Source: an uncultured Ruminococcus sp.
Lineage (GTDB): Bacteria > Bacillota > Clostridia > Oscillospirales > Acutalibacteraceae
Assembly: GCA_902801245.1 (NCBI GenBank)
Contig: CADCHW010000002.1
Location: forward strand, 1 to 52,447
Reading direction: 5' to 3'
DNA length: 52,447 bases
The position numbers were made by a program, and so were the translations under genes. Of the stretch, positions 36,558 to 45,608 are shown piece by piece; within the stretch, counting starts at the first letter, position 1; every line of letters starts with the position of its first letter. The notes under the pieces are model-generated. The model saw only the letters and a list, made by a program, of their open reading frames with translations, did no database searches and had not been told where the DNA came from.

Positions 36558-37208
36558 ATGATTAATATAGACGAACTTAAGTTTGACGAAAAGGGACTTA
36601 TCCCGGCAGTAGTTGTAGATGATGACAGCAAAAAGGTTTTAACTGTTGCATATATGAACAGAGAAAGCCTTGAAATCTCGATTAAGGAGGGCAGAACCTG
36701 TTTTTGGTCACGTTCACGTCAAGAGCTTTGGAGAAAGGGCGAAACCTCGGGCAATGTTCAGCACATAGTCAAAATTCAGACCGACTGTGACAAGGACGCT
36801 TTGACCGTGTACGTTAAAAAAGACGGTCCTGCTTGTCACCTCGGCACGGATTCCTGCTTTAATGATGATGTTTACGTGAGCGATGAACTCCACAGCTTTT
36901 CGCTTGAATCGCTTATGGAAATGCTTGTGGGAAGAAAGGTCGAGAAGAAAGAGGGTTCTTACACAACCTACCTTTTTGAAAAGGGTATTGACAAAATCCT
37001 TAAAAAAGTAGGCGAGGAATGCACAGAGGTTATTATTGCCGCTAAGGCAGACGATAAGAAAGAAACAATTTACGAGGTTGCCGACCTTACATATCACGTA
37101 ATGGTTATGATGATTGAAATGGGAATTACTCTTGATGACATTCATAAAGAGCTTGCTTCACGTCACGTTATCGACCACAAAGTAAAGCAGGAGAAAATGA
37201 CATCATGA
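36558..37208 (+). CDS. hisIE: Bifunctional phosphoribosyl-AMP cyclohydrolase / phosphoribosyl-ATP pyrophosphatase
   Basis: 216 residues. The HisI part (1-112) has [30 protein letters not shown] and the Zn-binding cysteines in QTDCDKDAL and [11 protein letters not shown]. The HisE part (about 120-216) has [18 protein letters not shown] and [17 protein letters not shown] 36558 follows GAGGAG; an upstream in-frame GTG is unlikely. Overlaps hisJ by ATGA. Confidence 0.96.
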   Translation: MINIDELKFDEKGLIPAVVVDDDSKKVLTVAYMNRESLEISIKEGRTCFWSRSRQELWRKGETSGNVQHIVKIQTDCDKDALTVYVKKDGPACHLGTDSCFNDDVYVSDELHSFSLESLMEMLVGRKVEKKEGSYTTYLFEKGIDKILKKVGEECTEVIIAAKADDKKETIYEVADLTYHVMVMMIEMGITLDDIHKELASRHVIDHKVKQEKMTS

Positions 37209-38038
37209 TTGTGCGGCAGAATCTGCACACGCACACGACCTTTTGTGACGGCTTGAATCCTCCGAAAGATATGGTTATGAGTGCAGTTAATAAGGGTATG
37301 ACTTCGATAGGCTTTTCGGGTCATGCCCTTACCGAGCACGACAAAAGCTATTGTATGAGCCGTGAGAATACCTTTAAATACCGTGACGAGCTTCTGCGTT
37401 TGCGTGAAGAATATAAAGATACAGTGAAAATATATATCGGTTTGGAACAAGATTATTATTCTGTTGAACCATTGATTAAAACGGATTATCTCATAGGTTC
37501 GGTACATTATGTTTTGAAAGACAGTGAGTATATTCCCGTTGACGAAACTAAGGAATGGATTTTAGATGCCGTGAACAGACTTTATAATGGCGATATATAC
37601 TCATTTTTAGAGGACTATTATAATACGCTAGCAGATGTTTACAACAAAACAAAATGTGATATAATCGGACATTTCGATTTACCGGAAAAGTTCAATCGTG
37701 ACGGAAAGTTTTTCGATAGACAACACCCACGGTACGTTGCCGCATATGAACGTGCTATGAAAATTCTTATTAAACAGGGAAGAATATTTGAAATCAATAC
37801 AGGCGGAATGGCAAAAGGCTACACAGATTTTCCGTACCCTAACGAGTATATTCTCAGAAAGATAGCCGCTCTCGGCGGTAAAGTCACAGTTTCAAGCGAC
37901 AGCCACAGCGTTGAAACGATTGACTTCAAGCTTGACAAAATGTGCAAACTTGCATATGACTGTGGATTTAAAGAAATATATCAGCTTGGCGACAATGGAT
38001 TTTACAGCATAAATATTGAAGTTTCAAATCATCTGTGA
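37205..38038 (+). CDS. hisJ: Histidinol-phosphatase, PHP family
   Basis: 277 residues. Dephosphorylates histidinol phosphate. PHP metal motifs: [11 protein letters not shown] at 6-16, [28 protein letters not shown], and VSSDSHSVE. Completes the operon because HisB here lacks the phosphatase domain. ATG overlaps the hisIE stop. Confidence 0.93.
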   Translation: MIVRQNLHTHTTFCDGLNPPKDMVMSAVNKGMTSIGFSGHALTEHDKSYCMSRENTFKYRDELLRLREEYKDTVKIYIGLEQDYYSVEPLIKTDYLIGSVHYVLKDSEYIPVDETKEWILDAVNRLYNGDIYSFLEDYYNTLADVYNKTKCDIIGHFDLPEKFNRDGKFFDRQHPRYVAAYERAMKILIKQGRIFEINTGGMAKGYTDFPYPNEYILRKIAALGGKVTVSSDSHSVETIDFKLDKMCKLAYDCGFKEIYQLGDNGFYSINIEVSNHL

Positions 38039-38056
38039 TATAACGGGAGAAAATAA

Positions 38057-38941
38057 ATGAAAGAAAAAAACAGAAAAGCAATAATACTGTATTTGGTTCT
38101 TGTATTGGGATACAGCTATCTTTTCGGAGTATTGGAATTGATATTCAAAAACGGAGTGTTCTATGATTTTCTCGGAAAAAGCTTCACTTTTGTTCCTGTA
38201 ATTACCGCACTAGTGCTTAATAAAAAAGTTGAGAAAAACACTGGCGGACGTATGTCTTTAAAAGTATGGAAAAATCCGAAAGCACTTGCAGCGAGTGCTT
38301 TCGCCCCCGGAATACTTATTGCAATGGGTGCTGTATTGTATTTTCTTGTGTTTCCGAATGAATACAGCGGAGTTTTCGCAATGGGAAATCTTTTTGAGGG
38401 CAGGGAAAATACAGCAATTTCAAACCCATTTATGTTTGTGTTAATATGTATATTAATATCGGCAGTTTTTTTCCCGATACACTTGCTTGAACTCGGCGAA
38501 GAAGTCGGCTGGAGAGGTTATCTTCTTTGGAAACAGAAAGATATATACGGAGAACCAAAAGCTGTAATAATAAACGGCATTGAGTGGGGCATTGCACATT
38601 TGCCGCTTATATACTTCGGATTTAATTACAGCCTTGACAATCCCGGAGCACCTTGGACAAATATGTTGCTGATGATGTTGTCATGCGTTGTGATTGGTAT
38701 TTTATTTTCTTATGTGACGCTGAAAACCGGAAATTGTGTGTATGCGGCGATAATGCACGGAGCAACAAATATAATCGGTGAACTGCCCGTGTATTGTTCC
38801 AAATCGCAGCAAAGCGGTTTGTTGGGGCCGAATCCCGGTGGACTTTTGGCGATGTCATTTCTTTTTATTGCAGCTGCTGTATTGTTTATACTGATGTTAA
38901 GGACAAAGCACCGGCAACGCCGGACGAAAATCTCACACTGA
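38057..38941 (+). CDS. CPBP family intramembrane metalloprotease
   Basis: 294 residues, about eight hydrophobic segments. Catalytic motifs: E148-E149-xxx-R153 (GEEVGWRG), H181 (GIAHLP) and H234...N238 (IMHGATN). Members include CAAX prenyl proteases and bacteriocin-immunity or abortive-infection proteins; the substrate is unknown. It lies 18 bases after hisJ and may ride on the his transcript without a metabolic link. GGGAGAAA precedes the ATG. Confidence 0.9.
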   Translation: MKEKNRKAIILYLVLVLGYSYLFGVLELIFKNGVFYDFLGKSFTFVPVITALVLNKKVEKNTGGRMSLKVWKNPKALAASAFAPGILIAMGAVLYFLVFPNEYSGVFAMGNLFEGRENTAISNPFMFVLICILISAVFFPIHLLELGEEVGWRGYLLWKQKDIYGEPKAVIINGIEWGIAHLPLIYFGFNYSLDNPGAPWTNMLLMMLSCVVIGILFSYVTLKTGNCVYAAIMHGATNIIGELPVYCSKSQQSGLLGPNPGGLLAMSFLFIAAAVLFILMLRTKHRQRRTKISH

Positions 38942-39053
38942 ATTTTTTCTTTACATTAGTTTTATGTTTGCTTATGAAGTCCTTTTTTACAAGAGTTCGT
39001 TGAACGCTGTAAAGAAAGACTAATTGGTATCATAATAGGCGGGAAATTTGTGG

Positions 39054-39082
39054 TTGCATTATTATAAAAAATATGGTATAAT
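39054..39082 (+). promoter_or_regulatory. Promoter of the 72-residue gene
   Basis: TTGCAT (39054-39059), a 17-base spacer and TATAAT (39077-39082), 36 bases before the ATG. Confidence 0.75.
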
Positions 39083-39117
39083 AATACCGAATTAAAAATC
39101 AGAAAGGTGAGATTCAA

Positions 39118-39336
39118 ATGAGCGAGCAAATTACTCAGATTGTTGAAAAGCTCAAAAATTCTCCGGAGCTTCTCAAAAACATTCAGAACAAGGACGATGC
39201 AATTAAATTTATTGCACAGGAAACTAAAATGCCCGAGGCAGAGTGTGCAAAAATTTACGATGCTGTTGTTGAAAAGGTTAAGAGCGGAGCAGCCGAGAAG
39301 ATTACAGGTAAACTTGGAGTTAAGCTTCCGTTCTGA
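39118..39336 (+). CDS. Small helical protein of unknown function
   Basis: 72 residues, amphipathic helices (TQIVEKLKNSPELLKNIQN, AIKFIAQETKMPEAECAKIY) and a C-terminal GKLGVKLPF. It weakly recalls the Nif11-like leader fold (short helices with DPEL-type pattern), but the match is too poor to assign. AAAGGTGAG precedes the ATG. It has its own promoter and strong terminator, so it is a single, probably well-expressed gene. Confidence 0.75.
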   Translation: MSEQITQIVEKLKNSPELLKNIQNKDDAIKFIAQETKMPEAECAKIYDAVVEKVKSGAAEKITGKLGVKLPF

Positions 39337-39361
39337 TTATTTATTAATAGTACAAAAATTT

Positions 39362-39390
39362 CCCGGGAGTTGATATCCCGGGTTTTTTTT
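39362..39390 (+). terminator. Strong terminator of the 72-residue gene
   Basis: CCCGGGA (39362-39368) pairs with TCCCGGG (39376-39382), followed by eight T residues. Confidence 0.92.
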
Positions 39391-39409
39391 CTTTATAAAA
39401 AACGATAGA

Positions 39410-39656
39410 TGTACTGTTGAAGTTGTACTATGTCTTTCTTTGACCGGCAATTCGCTTACGCTGTTGCCTGTTTTATTCTGTATCGGAAAATACTATTTTG
39501 AGAATTAATTTTATTTTTTTTCTGTGAAAAGTTCGTTTAATTTCGCTGAGGGTAATTCTGTTTTCTACGCTGATTTGTTTCGTCAGCGACCAAAGGCTCT
39601 GCCTTTGGAATCCGCAAGCCTTGTAAGGCTTGCGCGAACTTTTAACAGGCTTCGCA
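39410..39656 (-). repeat. Family A dispersed repeat, copy A3
   Basis: Minus-orientation copy with the same ends (TGCGAAGCCTGTTAAAAG at 39656, TTCAACAGTACATC at 39410) and blocks. Its second stem reads CCAAAGG/CCTTTGG (39590-39608) where A1, A2 and A5 have GCAGGG/CCCTGC, so both arms changed together. It fills most of the 398-base gap before the sigma-factor gene. Confidence 0.85.
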
Positions 39657-39734
39657 ATTTTACAGCTGAAAATTTTTCTGAACCTGCACTAAAATACCAC
39701 CTCTGAAACGTGTTATAAGTGAAAGGAGGTTAAT

Positions 39735-40220
39735 ATGGCCGGAATCGATACCGAAAACGCAGAAAGCATTATAAGAAAATATTCGGATATGATATACAGA
39801 ATCGCTGTTCATAATCTGAAGAATACGGCAGATGCCGAGGATATTATGCAGGAGGTTTGCATTGAGCTTCTCACAAAATTTCCGGGAAACAGGGACGATG
39901 AATACATAAAAGCGTGGCTTATCAGGGTGACAATAAATAAGTGTAACAGCTTTCGCCGACTGGTATGGCAAAAACGGCGTGAAAGTCTTGATGACCACAC
40001 CGAGCTTGAAGCCCCCGAGCATATTGGAATTATGGAGGAAATACGGCAGCTGCCGAAAGACTACCGAAATATAATTTACCTTTATTACTATGAATCCTAC
40101 ACCATTGCGGAAATCGCAGAGATACTCGGCAAAAATCCCAACACCGTCAGTTCATACCTTCAACGAGCAAGAAAAAAGCTGAAAACCATATTGACAGAGG
40201 GAGATGATAATAATGCGTAA
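39735..40220 (+). CDS. ECF-type RNA polymerase sigma factor
   Basis: 161 residues with sigma region 2 (YRIAVHNLKNTADAEDIMQEVC) and region 4 (LPKDYRNIIYLYYYESYTIAEIAEILGKNPNTVSSYLQRARKKL, quoted in parts). No other domain is present. AAAGGAGG precedes the ATG. It overlaps the downstream membrane protein, the usual arrangement for a sigma factor with its anti-sigma partner. Confidence 0.92.
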   Translation: MAGIDTENAESIIRKYSDMIYRIAVHNLKNTADAEDIMQEVCIELLTKFPGNRDDEYIKAWLIRVTINKCNSFRRLVWQKRRESLDDHTELEAPEHIGIMEEIRQLPKDYRNIIYLYYYESYTIAEIAEILGKNPNTVSSYLQRARKKLKTILTEGDDNNA

Positions 40221-41136
40221 AAATAGTTACACAAATGCTGTAGACAGCATAACCGCACCCAACAGGGCAGTAGAGAAAATGCTGAGTACAGCAAGGAATT
40301 TTGAAAGAAAGGAGCGGAACTTTTATATGAAAAGATTTGGTTTTAAGGGAGCAATTGCCGCTTCTTTAGCGGTAGTTATAGCTGTAGGCGGAATTATCGG
40401 AGTTAGCGTTTTTGAAAGCGGAAGAAATCCGGCTGTTTCGGAGAATTCGTTTATTAAGGAAAACTCATTTGTTATAACGGCAAATGCAGAGGAGATAGGC
40501 GGAGAAAATTCGGCGGAAGTATGTGTTCCGGAAAATTATGGTTTGAGTGTGAGCGAGAATGCCGACGGCAATGTAGAATACAGACTTAATTTTTCTTTTG
40601 AGTGTATCGGCGAAAATATCAGTACGGTCACATATTCTGTTGAAAAAGATGTCATTGAGGTTGTATGCCGCAAGGACAATAATGCTATCGTTCAGGTTGA
40701 AACGGTCGACCAACCGTTATTTGATGATGAATACAAAAACTACATTGAAAACGTTCCCGAGAGCAATTATACGTTAAACCGGTATAAATCGATTACGCTT
40801 GATTATGGTAATCAGAAAATTTATGACGGCTATATATCAATTGCAGGTGTCGGCGATGATAACATAAAAGCTAACAAGGATATTTTCTTTAATGGCGGAG
40901 ATGGTTCAAGTCAAGGTCTTGAAGCGGAAAATGAATGGCTTGGCAAGCTTCTCGGAAATATTGTTCACTGTACGGTTACATTTTATGACGGAACAACACA
41001 GACACAGGATATTATAATCGGTACAAAAATCGGTGTTGCAAGCGATACTTTTTCCGAGGAATACAGCAAGCTGCCCGATAACATAAAAGAGGAAAAAGAT
41101 TTCACGGGAGTTTTTGTAACATATTCATTAGCTTAA
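40213..41136 (+). CDS. Membrane-anchored protein, probable anti-sigma factor
   Basis: 307 residues. A short cytosolic N-terminus (about 38 residues) precedes one membrane segment at about 43-65 (IAASLAVVIAVGGIIGVSVF). A large extracellular domain of unknown fold follows, beginning VITANAEE. Topology and overlap with the ECF gene fit an anti-sigma factor, but no zinc-binding anti-sigma motif is present and the cytosolic part is short. It could instead be the regulated target. ATG 40213 is chosen over 40204 because AGAGGGAG at 40196-40203 fits its spacing. DUF4179-type proteins have this architecture; the assignment is tentative. Confidence 0.7.
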   Translation: MRKNSYTNAVDSITAPNRAVEKMLSTARNFERKERNFYMKRFGFKGAIAASLAVVIAVGGIIGVSVFESGRNPAVSENSFIKENSFVITANAEEIGGENSAEVCVPENYGLSVSENADGNVEYRLNFSFECIGENISTVTYSVEKDVIEVVCRKDNNAIVQVETVDQPLFDDEYKNYIENVPESNYTLNRYKSITLDYGNQKIYDGYISIAGVGDDNIKANKDIFFNGGDGSSQGLEAENEWLGKLLGNIVHCTVTFYDGTTQTQDIIIGTKIGVASDTFSEEYSKLPDNIKEEKDFTGVFVTYSLA

Positions 41137-41155
41137 ACATTCAGCATAATATTAA

Positions 41156-41184
41156 AGACCGTTGGCATTAAAAACCAACGGTCT
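41156..41184. terminator. Bidirectional terminator between the anti-sigma-like gene and aroB
   Basis: AGACCGTTGG (41156-41165) pairs perfectly with CCAACGGTCT (41175-41184), followed by GTTTCTCTTT, between convergent genes. Confidence 0.85.
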
Positions 41185-41202
41185 GTTTCTCTTTATAATA
41201 TA

Positions 41203-42315
41203 TTAGCAGTCAAAAATAATCTCTCTAGCTAAATCCTCGGAAATCGGAGTTGCAAAAATATTTTCACCAAACTGAACCACATTTCCGATACCCTTTTGAA
41301 GAACAAATCGCAATTGACCATTCTTAACCTTTTTATCTGTGTAAAGTTTTTTCACAAGAGCTTCTCTGTCGATGTAGTCGGGGATAGTCGTCGGGAGCTG
41401 TGCCTTTGCAAGCAAAGCAATAACAGCATTCATTTCGTCCTCTGTCATATAGCCCAGCTTTTTGGAAAGCTTAACCTCCGCAACAAGACCGATTGAAACA
41501 GCTTCACCGTGCAAAAGCTTGTAGTCGCTGACAGTTTCAATAGCACGTCCGACAGTGTGACCGAGATTCAGCACCTCACGCAATCCGCTTTCACGCTCAT
41601 CTTTCATAACAACATCATACTTAATCTGACAATTTCTCTCTGCAATATGTTCACATTCCGCACTTTCGACATTGTAGATTTTTTCCATATTGTCATTCAG
41701 ATAATCAAAAAGTTCTCTGTCTGCAAGGCAAGCGTGTTTAATGGTTTCCGCCATACCGCTGTGAAGTTGGCGAGGGGGGAGAGTTTTCCAAGCAGCAATG
41801 TCTATGTAAACCTTTTTCGGCTGATTGAAAATACCTATAAGATTAGTCGCAAGCGGAGTATCAACAGCAGTTTTACCTCCGACCGATGCGTCAGCCGCCG
41901 CAAGGAGAGTAGTCGCATAGTTAATGAACGGCACGCCACGACCGTAAGTTCCGGCAACAAATCCTGCCAAATCGGTGACAACACCGCCGCCCACCGCAAT
42001 TATACAGCAATCTCTTCTGTAGCTTTTTGCAAGCATAGCGTCTTCAACAAATTCTTTAGTTTCTCTTGTCTTGCTTTTTTCACCCTCTTGAAATGAAAAA
42101 ACATTAACGGTATAACCGCAGTCTTTAAGCTTTTTAGAAATCGGCTCGGCATATAAATCCTTGACGATACTGTCCGTGACAACCGCAAATTTCTTGATGC
42201 TGCCTACAAGACCGCCCTGTATATCCGAAACAAGCTTGTCTGAAAGCTCAAAGCCGACTTCTATATCATAGCTGTCATCAACAACTCTTTTAAGCTCAAC
42301 ATTAAATGTACTCAT
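41203..42315 (-). CDS. aroB: 3-dehydroquinate synthase
   Basis: Second step of the shikimate pathway, converting DAHP to dehydroquinate with NAD+ and a divalent metal. 370 residues. GGGVVTDLAGFVAGTYGRG, the metal-binding HSGMAETIKHA, NLGHTVGRAIE and HGEAVSIGL are diagnostic. GGAGGTTTTTT precedes the ATG. No other shikimate gene lies in the window; it follows the YgjP-type gene after 16 bases. Confidence 0.96.
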   Translation of the reverse strand: MSTFNVELKRVVDDSYDIEVGFELSDKLVSDIQGGLVGSIKKFAVVTDSIVKDLYAEPISKKLKDCGYTVNVFSFQEGEKSKTRETKEFVEDAMLAKSYRRDCCIIAVGGGVVTDLAGFVAGTYGRGVPFINYATTLLAAADASVGGKTAVDTPLATNLIGIFNQPKKVYIDIAAWKTLPPRQLHSGMAETIKHACLADRELFDYLNDNMEKIYNVESAECEHIAERNCQIKYDVVMKDERESGLREVLNLGHTVGRAIETVSDYKLLHGEAVSIGLVAEVKLSKKLGYMTEDEMNAVIALLAKAQLPTTIPDYIDREALVKKLYTDKKVKNGQLRFVLQKGIGNVVQFGENIFATPISEDLAREIIFDC

Positions 42316-42331
42316 AAAAAACCTCCAAATA

Positions 42332-43324
42332 TTATGTATTTTTTATAATAATTTCCTTTTGTAACTCTTTCATCACTTTATCGTGAATTTTCCAATCGGG
42401 CATAAACTCCGTAAGCTGATTGTAAAAATCCTTTGAATGGTTTGCGTGTAGAAAGTGAGTAAATTCGTGACATACTACCGCTTCTATGCTCTTAGGCGGA
42501 AGTTGTATAAGATAGGTGCTGAATGTAAGAATACTTCGTGTAGGACGGCAGTTACCCCAACACGAAACCATTTTCTTGAACCTGATTTCATTCGGGTACG
42601 GAATTCCTTTTTTCTTAAATCTCGGGTATAAATCTTTGCACATTTTTACAACATACTTTTCGCATTCGTTTTTCATAAATTCATTTATAACATATTCTTT
42701 TAAATCGAAATTGTTAATATCAGTCACAAATAAATGAATTTCGCTGCCTTTTATTTCAACAAAGTTACTCTTAGATTGAGTGACTTTAAGAGTTTTTTTC
42801 TCTCCCAGAAAATAAATATACTCGCCGTCTTCGTATTTCTTAGCCTTGGGCATAGCTTCCGCAAGCTTTTGATATTTCTCGACAGCATTCAGAACAAACT
42901 CCGCATTATCTTTAATGAACCTTTCAACCTCCGCAATGCTTGTTCTGTTCGGAGCAGAAACGTGAACACCCTTAGCAACACTAACGGAAAGATTAATTCT
43001 TTTGACTTTCTTAAATTGAAGCTCATATTCAATTTTTTTACCGTTAAGCATTACAGTATGTTTGTTTGTGCCTATACGTCCGACTTCTTTCGGGTCTGAA
43101 CCTTTTTTAACTTTTTCGCATTTATCTATTGCGTCTAAAATCACATTGCTTTTGGATTTTAATGTTTTTTCAAGATAGTCGATATTAATGTTAAACGGTG
43201 CGGAAATATAGAATCCCTTTTCGGGTGTTATGTGAATATTAATATTTTTAACATTCTTATATTCGAGGATATATTTGATTTTGCGATTGTTTAGAGTAAT
43301 TTCTTTTACTACACTGTTAGCCAT
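42332..43324 (-). CDS. YgjP/DUF45-type metallopeptidase with a duplicated N-terminal module
   Basis: 330 residues. The C-terminal zinc metallopeptidase has the HExxH motif at 286-290 (VVCHEFTHFLHANHSKDFY) and the family block RFKKMVSCWGNCRPTRSILTF. Typical members are about 230 residues. Here the N-terminal beta module occurs twice: residues about 6-70 (ITLNNRKIKYILEYKNVKNI ... HITPEKGFYISAP) and about 85-155 (HTVMLNGKKIEYELQFKKVK ... SVAKGVHVSAP). Its own promoter is at 43394-43422. The substrate is unknown. Confidence 0.88.
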   Translation of the reverse strand: MANSVVKEITLNNRKIKYILEYKNVKNINIHITPEKGFYISAPFNINIDYLEKTLKSKSNVILDAIDKCEKVKKGSDPKEVGRIGTNKHTVMLNGKKIEYELQFKKVKRINLSVSVAKGVHVSAPNRTSIAEVERFIKDNAEFVLNAVEKYQKLAEAMPKAKKYEDGEYIYFLGEKKTLKVTQSKSNFVEIKGSEIHLFVTDINNFDLKEYVINEFMKNECEKYVVKMCKDLYPRFKKKGIPYPNEIRFKKMVSCWGNCRPTRSILTFSTYLIQLPPKSIEAVVCHEFTHFLHANHSKDFYNQLTEFMPDWKIHDKVMKELQKEIIIKNT

Positions 43325-43393
43325 AAAGTCACTGCCTTTATAAATATAGTTAGGGAAAAAAATGCTTTAATTGTTTAAAACCCTACAGTTAAA

Positions 43394-43422
43394 ATTTTAT
43401 CATATAAGATAAATTTTGTCAA
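43394..43422 (-). promoter_or_regulatory. Promoter of the YgjP-type gene (and aroB)
   Basis: On the minus strand TTGACA (43417-43422), a 17-base spacer and TAAAAT (43394-43399). Confidence 0.7.
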
Positions 43423-43432
43423 CAAACAAACT

Positions 43433-43460
43433 GCCGGCAAGCCAACAACAGCCTGCCGAC
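43433..43460 (-). terminator. Terminator of the nifS-nifU unit
   Basis: On the minus strand GTCGGCAGGC pairs with GCTTGCCGGC (43451-43460 with 43433-43442; two G-T wobbles), followed by TTTGTTTGTT. Confidence 0.7.
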
Positions 43461-43492
43461 AGAATATTATACATAAAAATCATTAAACGAAA

Positions 43493-43915
43493 TTAATGTG
43501 CGTGTTCGTGGTCAACTTCCTTGAACATAGCTTTATCGTACTCAATGCCGTTCTTGTCGTAGTAGTCCTTGATAGCCGCCTTTATTGCACCCTCAGCCAA
43601 AACGGAGCAGTGAATCTTGTGAGCCGGAAGTCCGTCAAGAGCTTCGGTAACAGCCTTGTTTGTAAGATTAAGAGCGTCCGAAAGCGGCTTGCCTTTAATC
43701 ATTTCGGTAGCCATTGAGGAAGAAGCAATAGCCGAACCGCAGCCGAATGTTTCAAACTTAACGTCCTCAATAATATCATTATTTATTTTAAGATAGATAC
43801 GCATAATGTCGCCGCATTTTGCATTGCCGACCTCACCGACAGCGTCTGCGTCGTCCATAGTACCTACATTTCTCGGATTCATAAAATGATCCATTACAAC
43901 TTCACTGTATAACAT
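43493..43915 (-). CDS. nifU: Iron-sulfur cluster scaffold protein, NifU/IscU N-terminal type
   Basis: 140 residues. Scaffold on which Fe-S clusters are built with sulfur from the desulfurase upstream. The three cluster cysteines are C34 (NAKCGD, with the conserved Asp), C59 (FGCGSA) and C103 (IHCSVLAE). The C-terminal EVDHEHAH tail is His/Asp-rich. Overlaps nifS by 14 bases. Confidence 0.95.
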   Translation of the reverse strand: MLYSEVVMDHFMNPRNVGTMDDADAVGEVGNAKCGDIMRIYLKINNDIIEDVKFETFGCGSAIASSSMATEMIKGKPLSDALNLTNKAVTEALDGLPAHKIHCSVLAEGAIKAAIKDYYDKNGIEYDKAMFKEVDHEHAH

Positions 43916-45092
43916 AGTTTTTCTTTCCCTCCTGTAAATCTCTCCAGACAGGTGACATATTTCTGAGATACTCCACTACCTTAGGAACTTCACTTATAAT
44001 GTACTCAATCTGCTCTTCGGTGTTTTCGTCGCTGAGTGACAATCTCAAAGAGCCGTGAGCGATTTCGTGAGGTCTGCCGATAGCAAGAAGAACGTGGCTT
44101 GGGTCAAGCGAACCCGAAGTGCAGGCAGAACCGGAAGAAGCACTGATACCCTTTGCGTCAAGAAGAAGCAAAAGCGATTCGCCCTCAATTCCCTCAAAAC
44201 AAATATTTACATTACCGGGCAGACGTTTTTCTCTGTCACCATTGAGAATAGAGTGGGGGATTTCAAGAAGACCCTCGATAAGTCTGTCACGAAGCTTAAC
44301 AAGCTTTGCGTTTGTTTCTTCAAGATTGGCAACAGCCTCTTCAAGAGCCGCCGCCGTACCCATCATACCGGGAACGTTCTCCGTGCCGCCACGCTTGCCA
44401 CGCTCCTGAGCACCACCCTCTATAAGGTTGGAAATATACACACCCTTGCGAACGTACAACGCACCAACACCCTTGGGACCGTGGAACTTATGAGCCGAAA
44501 GCGAGAGCATATCAATATTTTCATCTTGAACGTTAATCGGCAAATGACCTGCTGCCTGAACAGCATCTGTATGGAAAGTAACCTTTTTGGCTCTGCAAAC
44601 AGCACCGATTTCCTTGATAGGCTGAATTGTGCCGATTTCGTTATTGGCATACATAATTGTTACAAGGCAAGTATCGGGGCGGATAGCCTCGTCAACCTGT
44701 TCGGGAGTAACAATACCGTTTTCGTGAACGTCAAGAAGAGTAACCTCGAAACCCTCTTTTTCGAGCTTCTTGAGCGTATGCAAAACAGCGTGATGTTCAA
44801 ACGTTGTTGAAATGATATGTTTTTTATTTCTTTTTGCACCTATTTCTGCGGCTGAACGGATAGCTTGATTATCCGCTTCACTTCCGCCCGAGGTAAAATA
44901 AATCTCATTAGTTGCACAGCCGAGATTCTTAGCTATACTTTCACGTGCACTGTAAACTGCTTCGGCGGCAGCCTGTCCTATTGAGTACAGGGAAGAGGGG
45001 TTGCCGAAAACATTTTCCATATATGGCAGCATTGCATCAATGGCAGTTTTGCTCATTTTTGTGGTTGCCGCATTGTCTGCATATACTTTCAT
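43902..45092 (-). CDS. nifS: Cysteine desulfurase, NifS/IscS family
   Basis: 396 residues. PLP enzyme that takes sulfur from cysteine and hands it to the scaffold. [11 protein letters not shown] at the start, [22 protein letters not shown], the PLP lysine K202 ([10 protein letters not shown]) and the active-site C324 in SSGSACTSG are all present. It precedes nifU in the same unit. Upstream in the same direction are metY and an Rrf2 regulator. Confidence 0.96.
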   Translation of the reverse strand: MKVYADNAATTKMSKTAIDAMLPYMENVFGNPSSLYSIGQAAAEAVYSARESIAKNLGCATNEIYFTSGGSEADNQAIRSAAEIGAKRNKKHIISTTFEHHAVLHTLKKLEKEGFEVTLLDVHENGIVTPEQVDEAIRPDTCLVTIMYANNEIGTIQPIKEIGAVCRAKKVTFHTDAVQAAGHLPINVQDENIDMLSLSAHKFHGPKGVGALYVRKGVYISNLIEGGAQERGKRGGTENVPGMMGTAAALEEAVANLEETNAKLVKLRDRLIEGLLEIPHSILNGDREKRLPGNVNICFEGIEGESLLLLLDAKGISASSGSACTSGSLDPSHVLLAIGRPHEIAHGSLRLSLSDENTEEQIEYIISEVPKVVEYLRNMSPVWRDLQEGKKNYVIQ

Positions 45093-45210
45093 TTTATTCT
45101 CCTATCTATTTGCTCAAATGCAAATGTATTTTTATATTACAGTATTCACTGAATACAAAGTTTAAAGTTATATACAAATAACCCTATAACCCTAAACTTC
45201 ATACTCTTTC

Positions 45211-45256
45211 ACACGTGAAGACAGTACTCTTTAGTCTTACTTCACGCACCCGACCG
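45211..45256 (-). repeat. Element B copy 5
   Basis: ACACGTGAAG ... CTTCACGCACCCGACCG, minus orientation, in the 516-base gene-free gap between nifS and metY. Not at a stop codon, unlike the other copies. Confidence 0.7.
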
Positions 45257-45364
45257 AAAGTTGATTTAATGCGGTAGTTTTAGATTTTTTCGCACGCTGT
45301 TTCCGTCGGCATTGCCGACCCGATACGCAAATAACAGCTTCCCGAGAACACTGAATCAATGTAC

Positions 45365-45451
45365 CCGAAAAGCTGCTTTAATGCGTGAAATAACTAACTT
45401 TATTTTGGCGTATAGAAGTGCAATTGCTTTTAACACAAAGCAGCTTTTCGG
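45365..45451. repeat. Long inverted repeat in the nifS-metY gap
   Basis: CCGAAAAGCTGCTTT (45365-45379) and AAAGCAGCTTTTCGG (45437-45451) form a perfect 15-bp inverted repeat around 57 bases. A smaller stem GTCGGCATTGCCGAC lies near 45308-45322. No reading frame is present. It could be a miniature inverted-repeat element or a structured RNA. Confidence 0.6.
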
Positions 45452-45608
45452 ATTATTGTTTAATTAGCATACCCGATTGTAACGCATATATTACAGTGTA
45501 CACTAAAATTTTCCTATTATTTATTCACTTCTATTTTACTCTTTTTAGTTATTATTGTCAAGTATTACCTAACTCAAAAATAAATTTTAACATTTAATTC
45601 ATATCGGA

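Noticed and set aside
38905-38925. CCGGC-AAC-GCCGG stem at the end of the CPBP gene as a further B element
   Set aside because: It resembles only the GC-rich arm; the ACGTGAAG core is missing, so kinship is not shown.
39663-39734. ECF-type autoregulatory promoter before the sigma-factor gene
   Set aside because: A GAACC-like -35 (39678 region) and a CGT further on are too far apart for the usual 16-17 base spacing.
44055-44810. 251-codon open frame antisense to nifS
   Set aside because: Lies wholly opposite a gene with clear catalytic motifs, has no domain or ribosome site of note, and is a codon-bias shadow.
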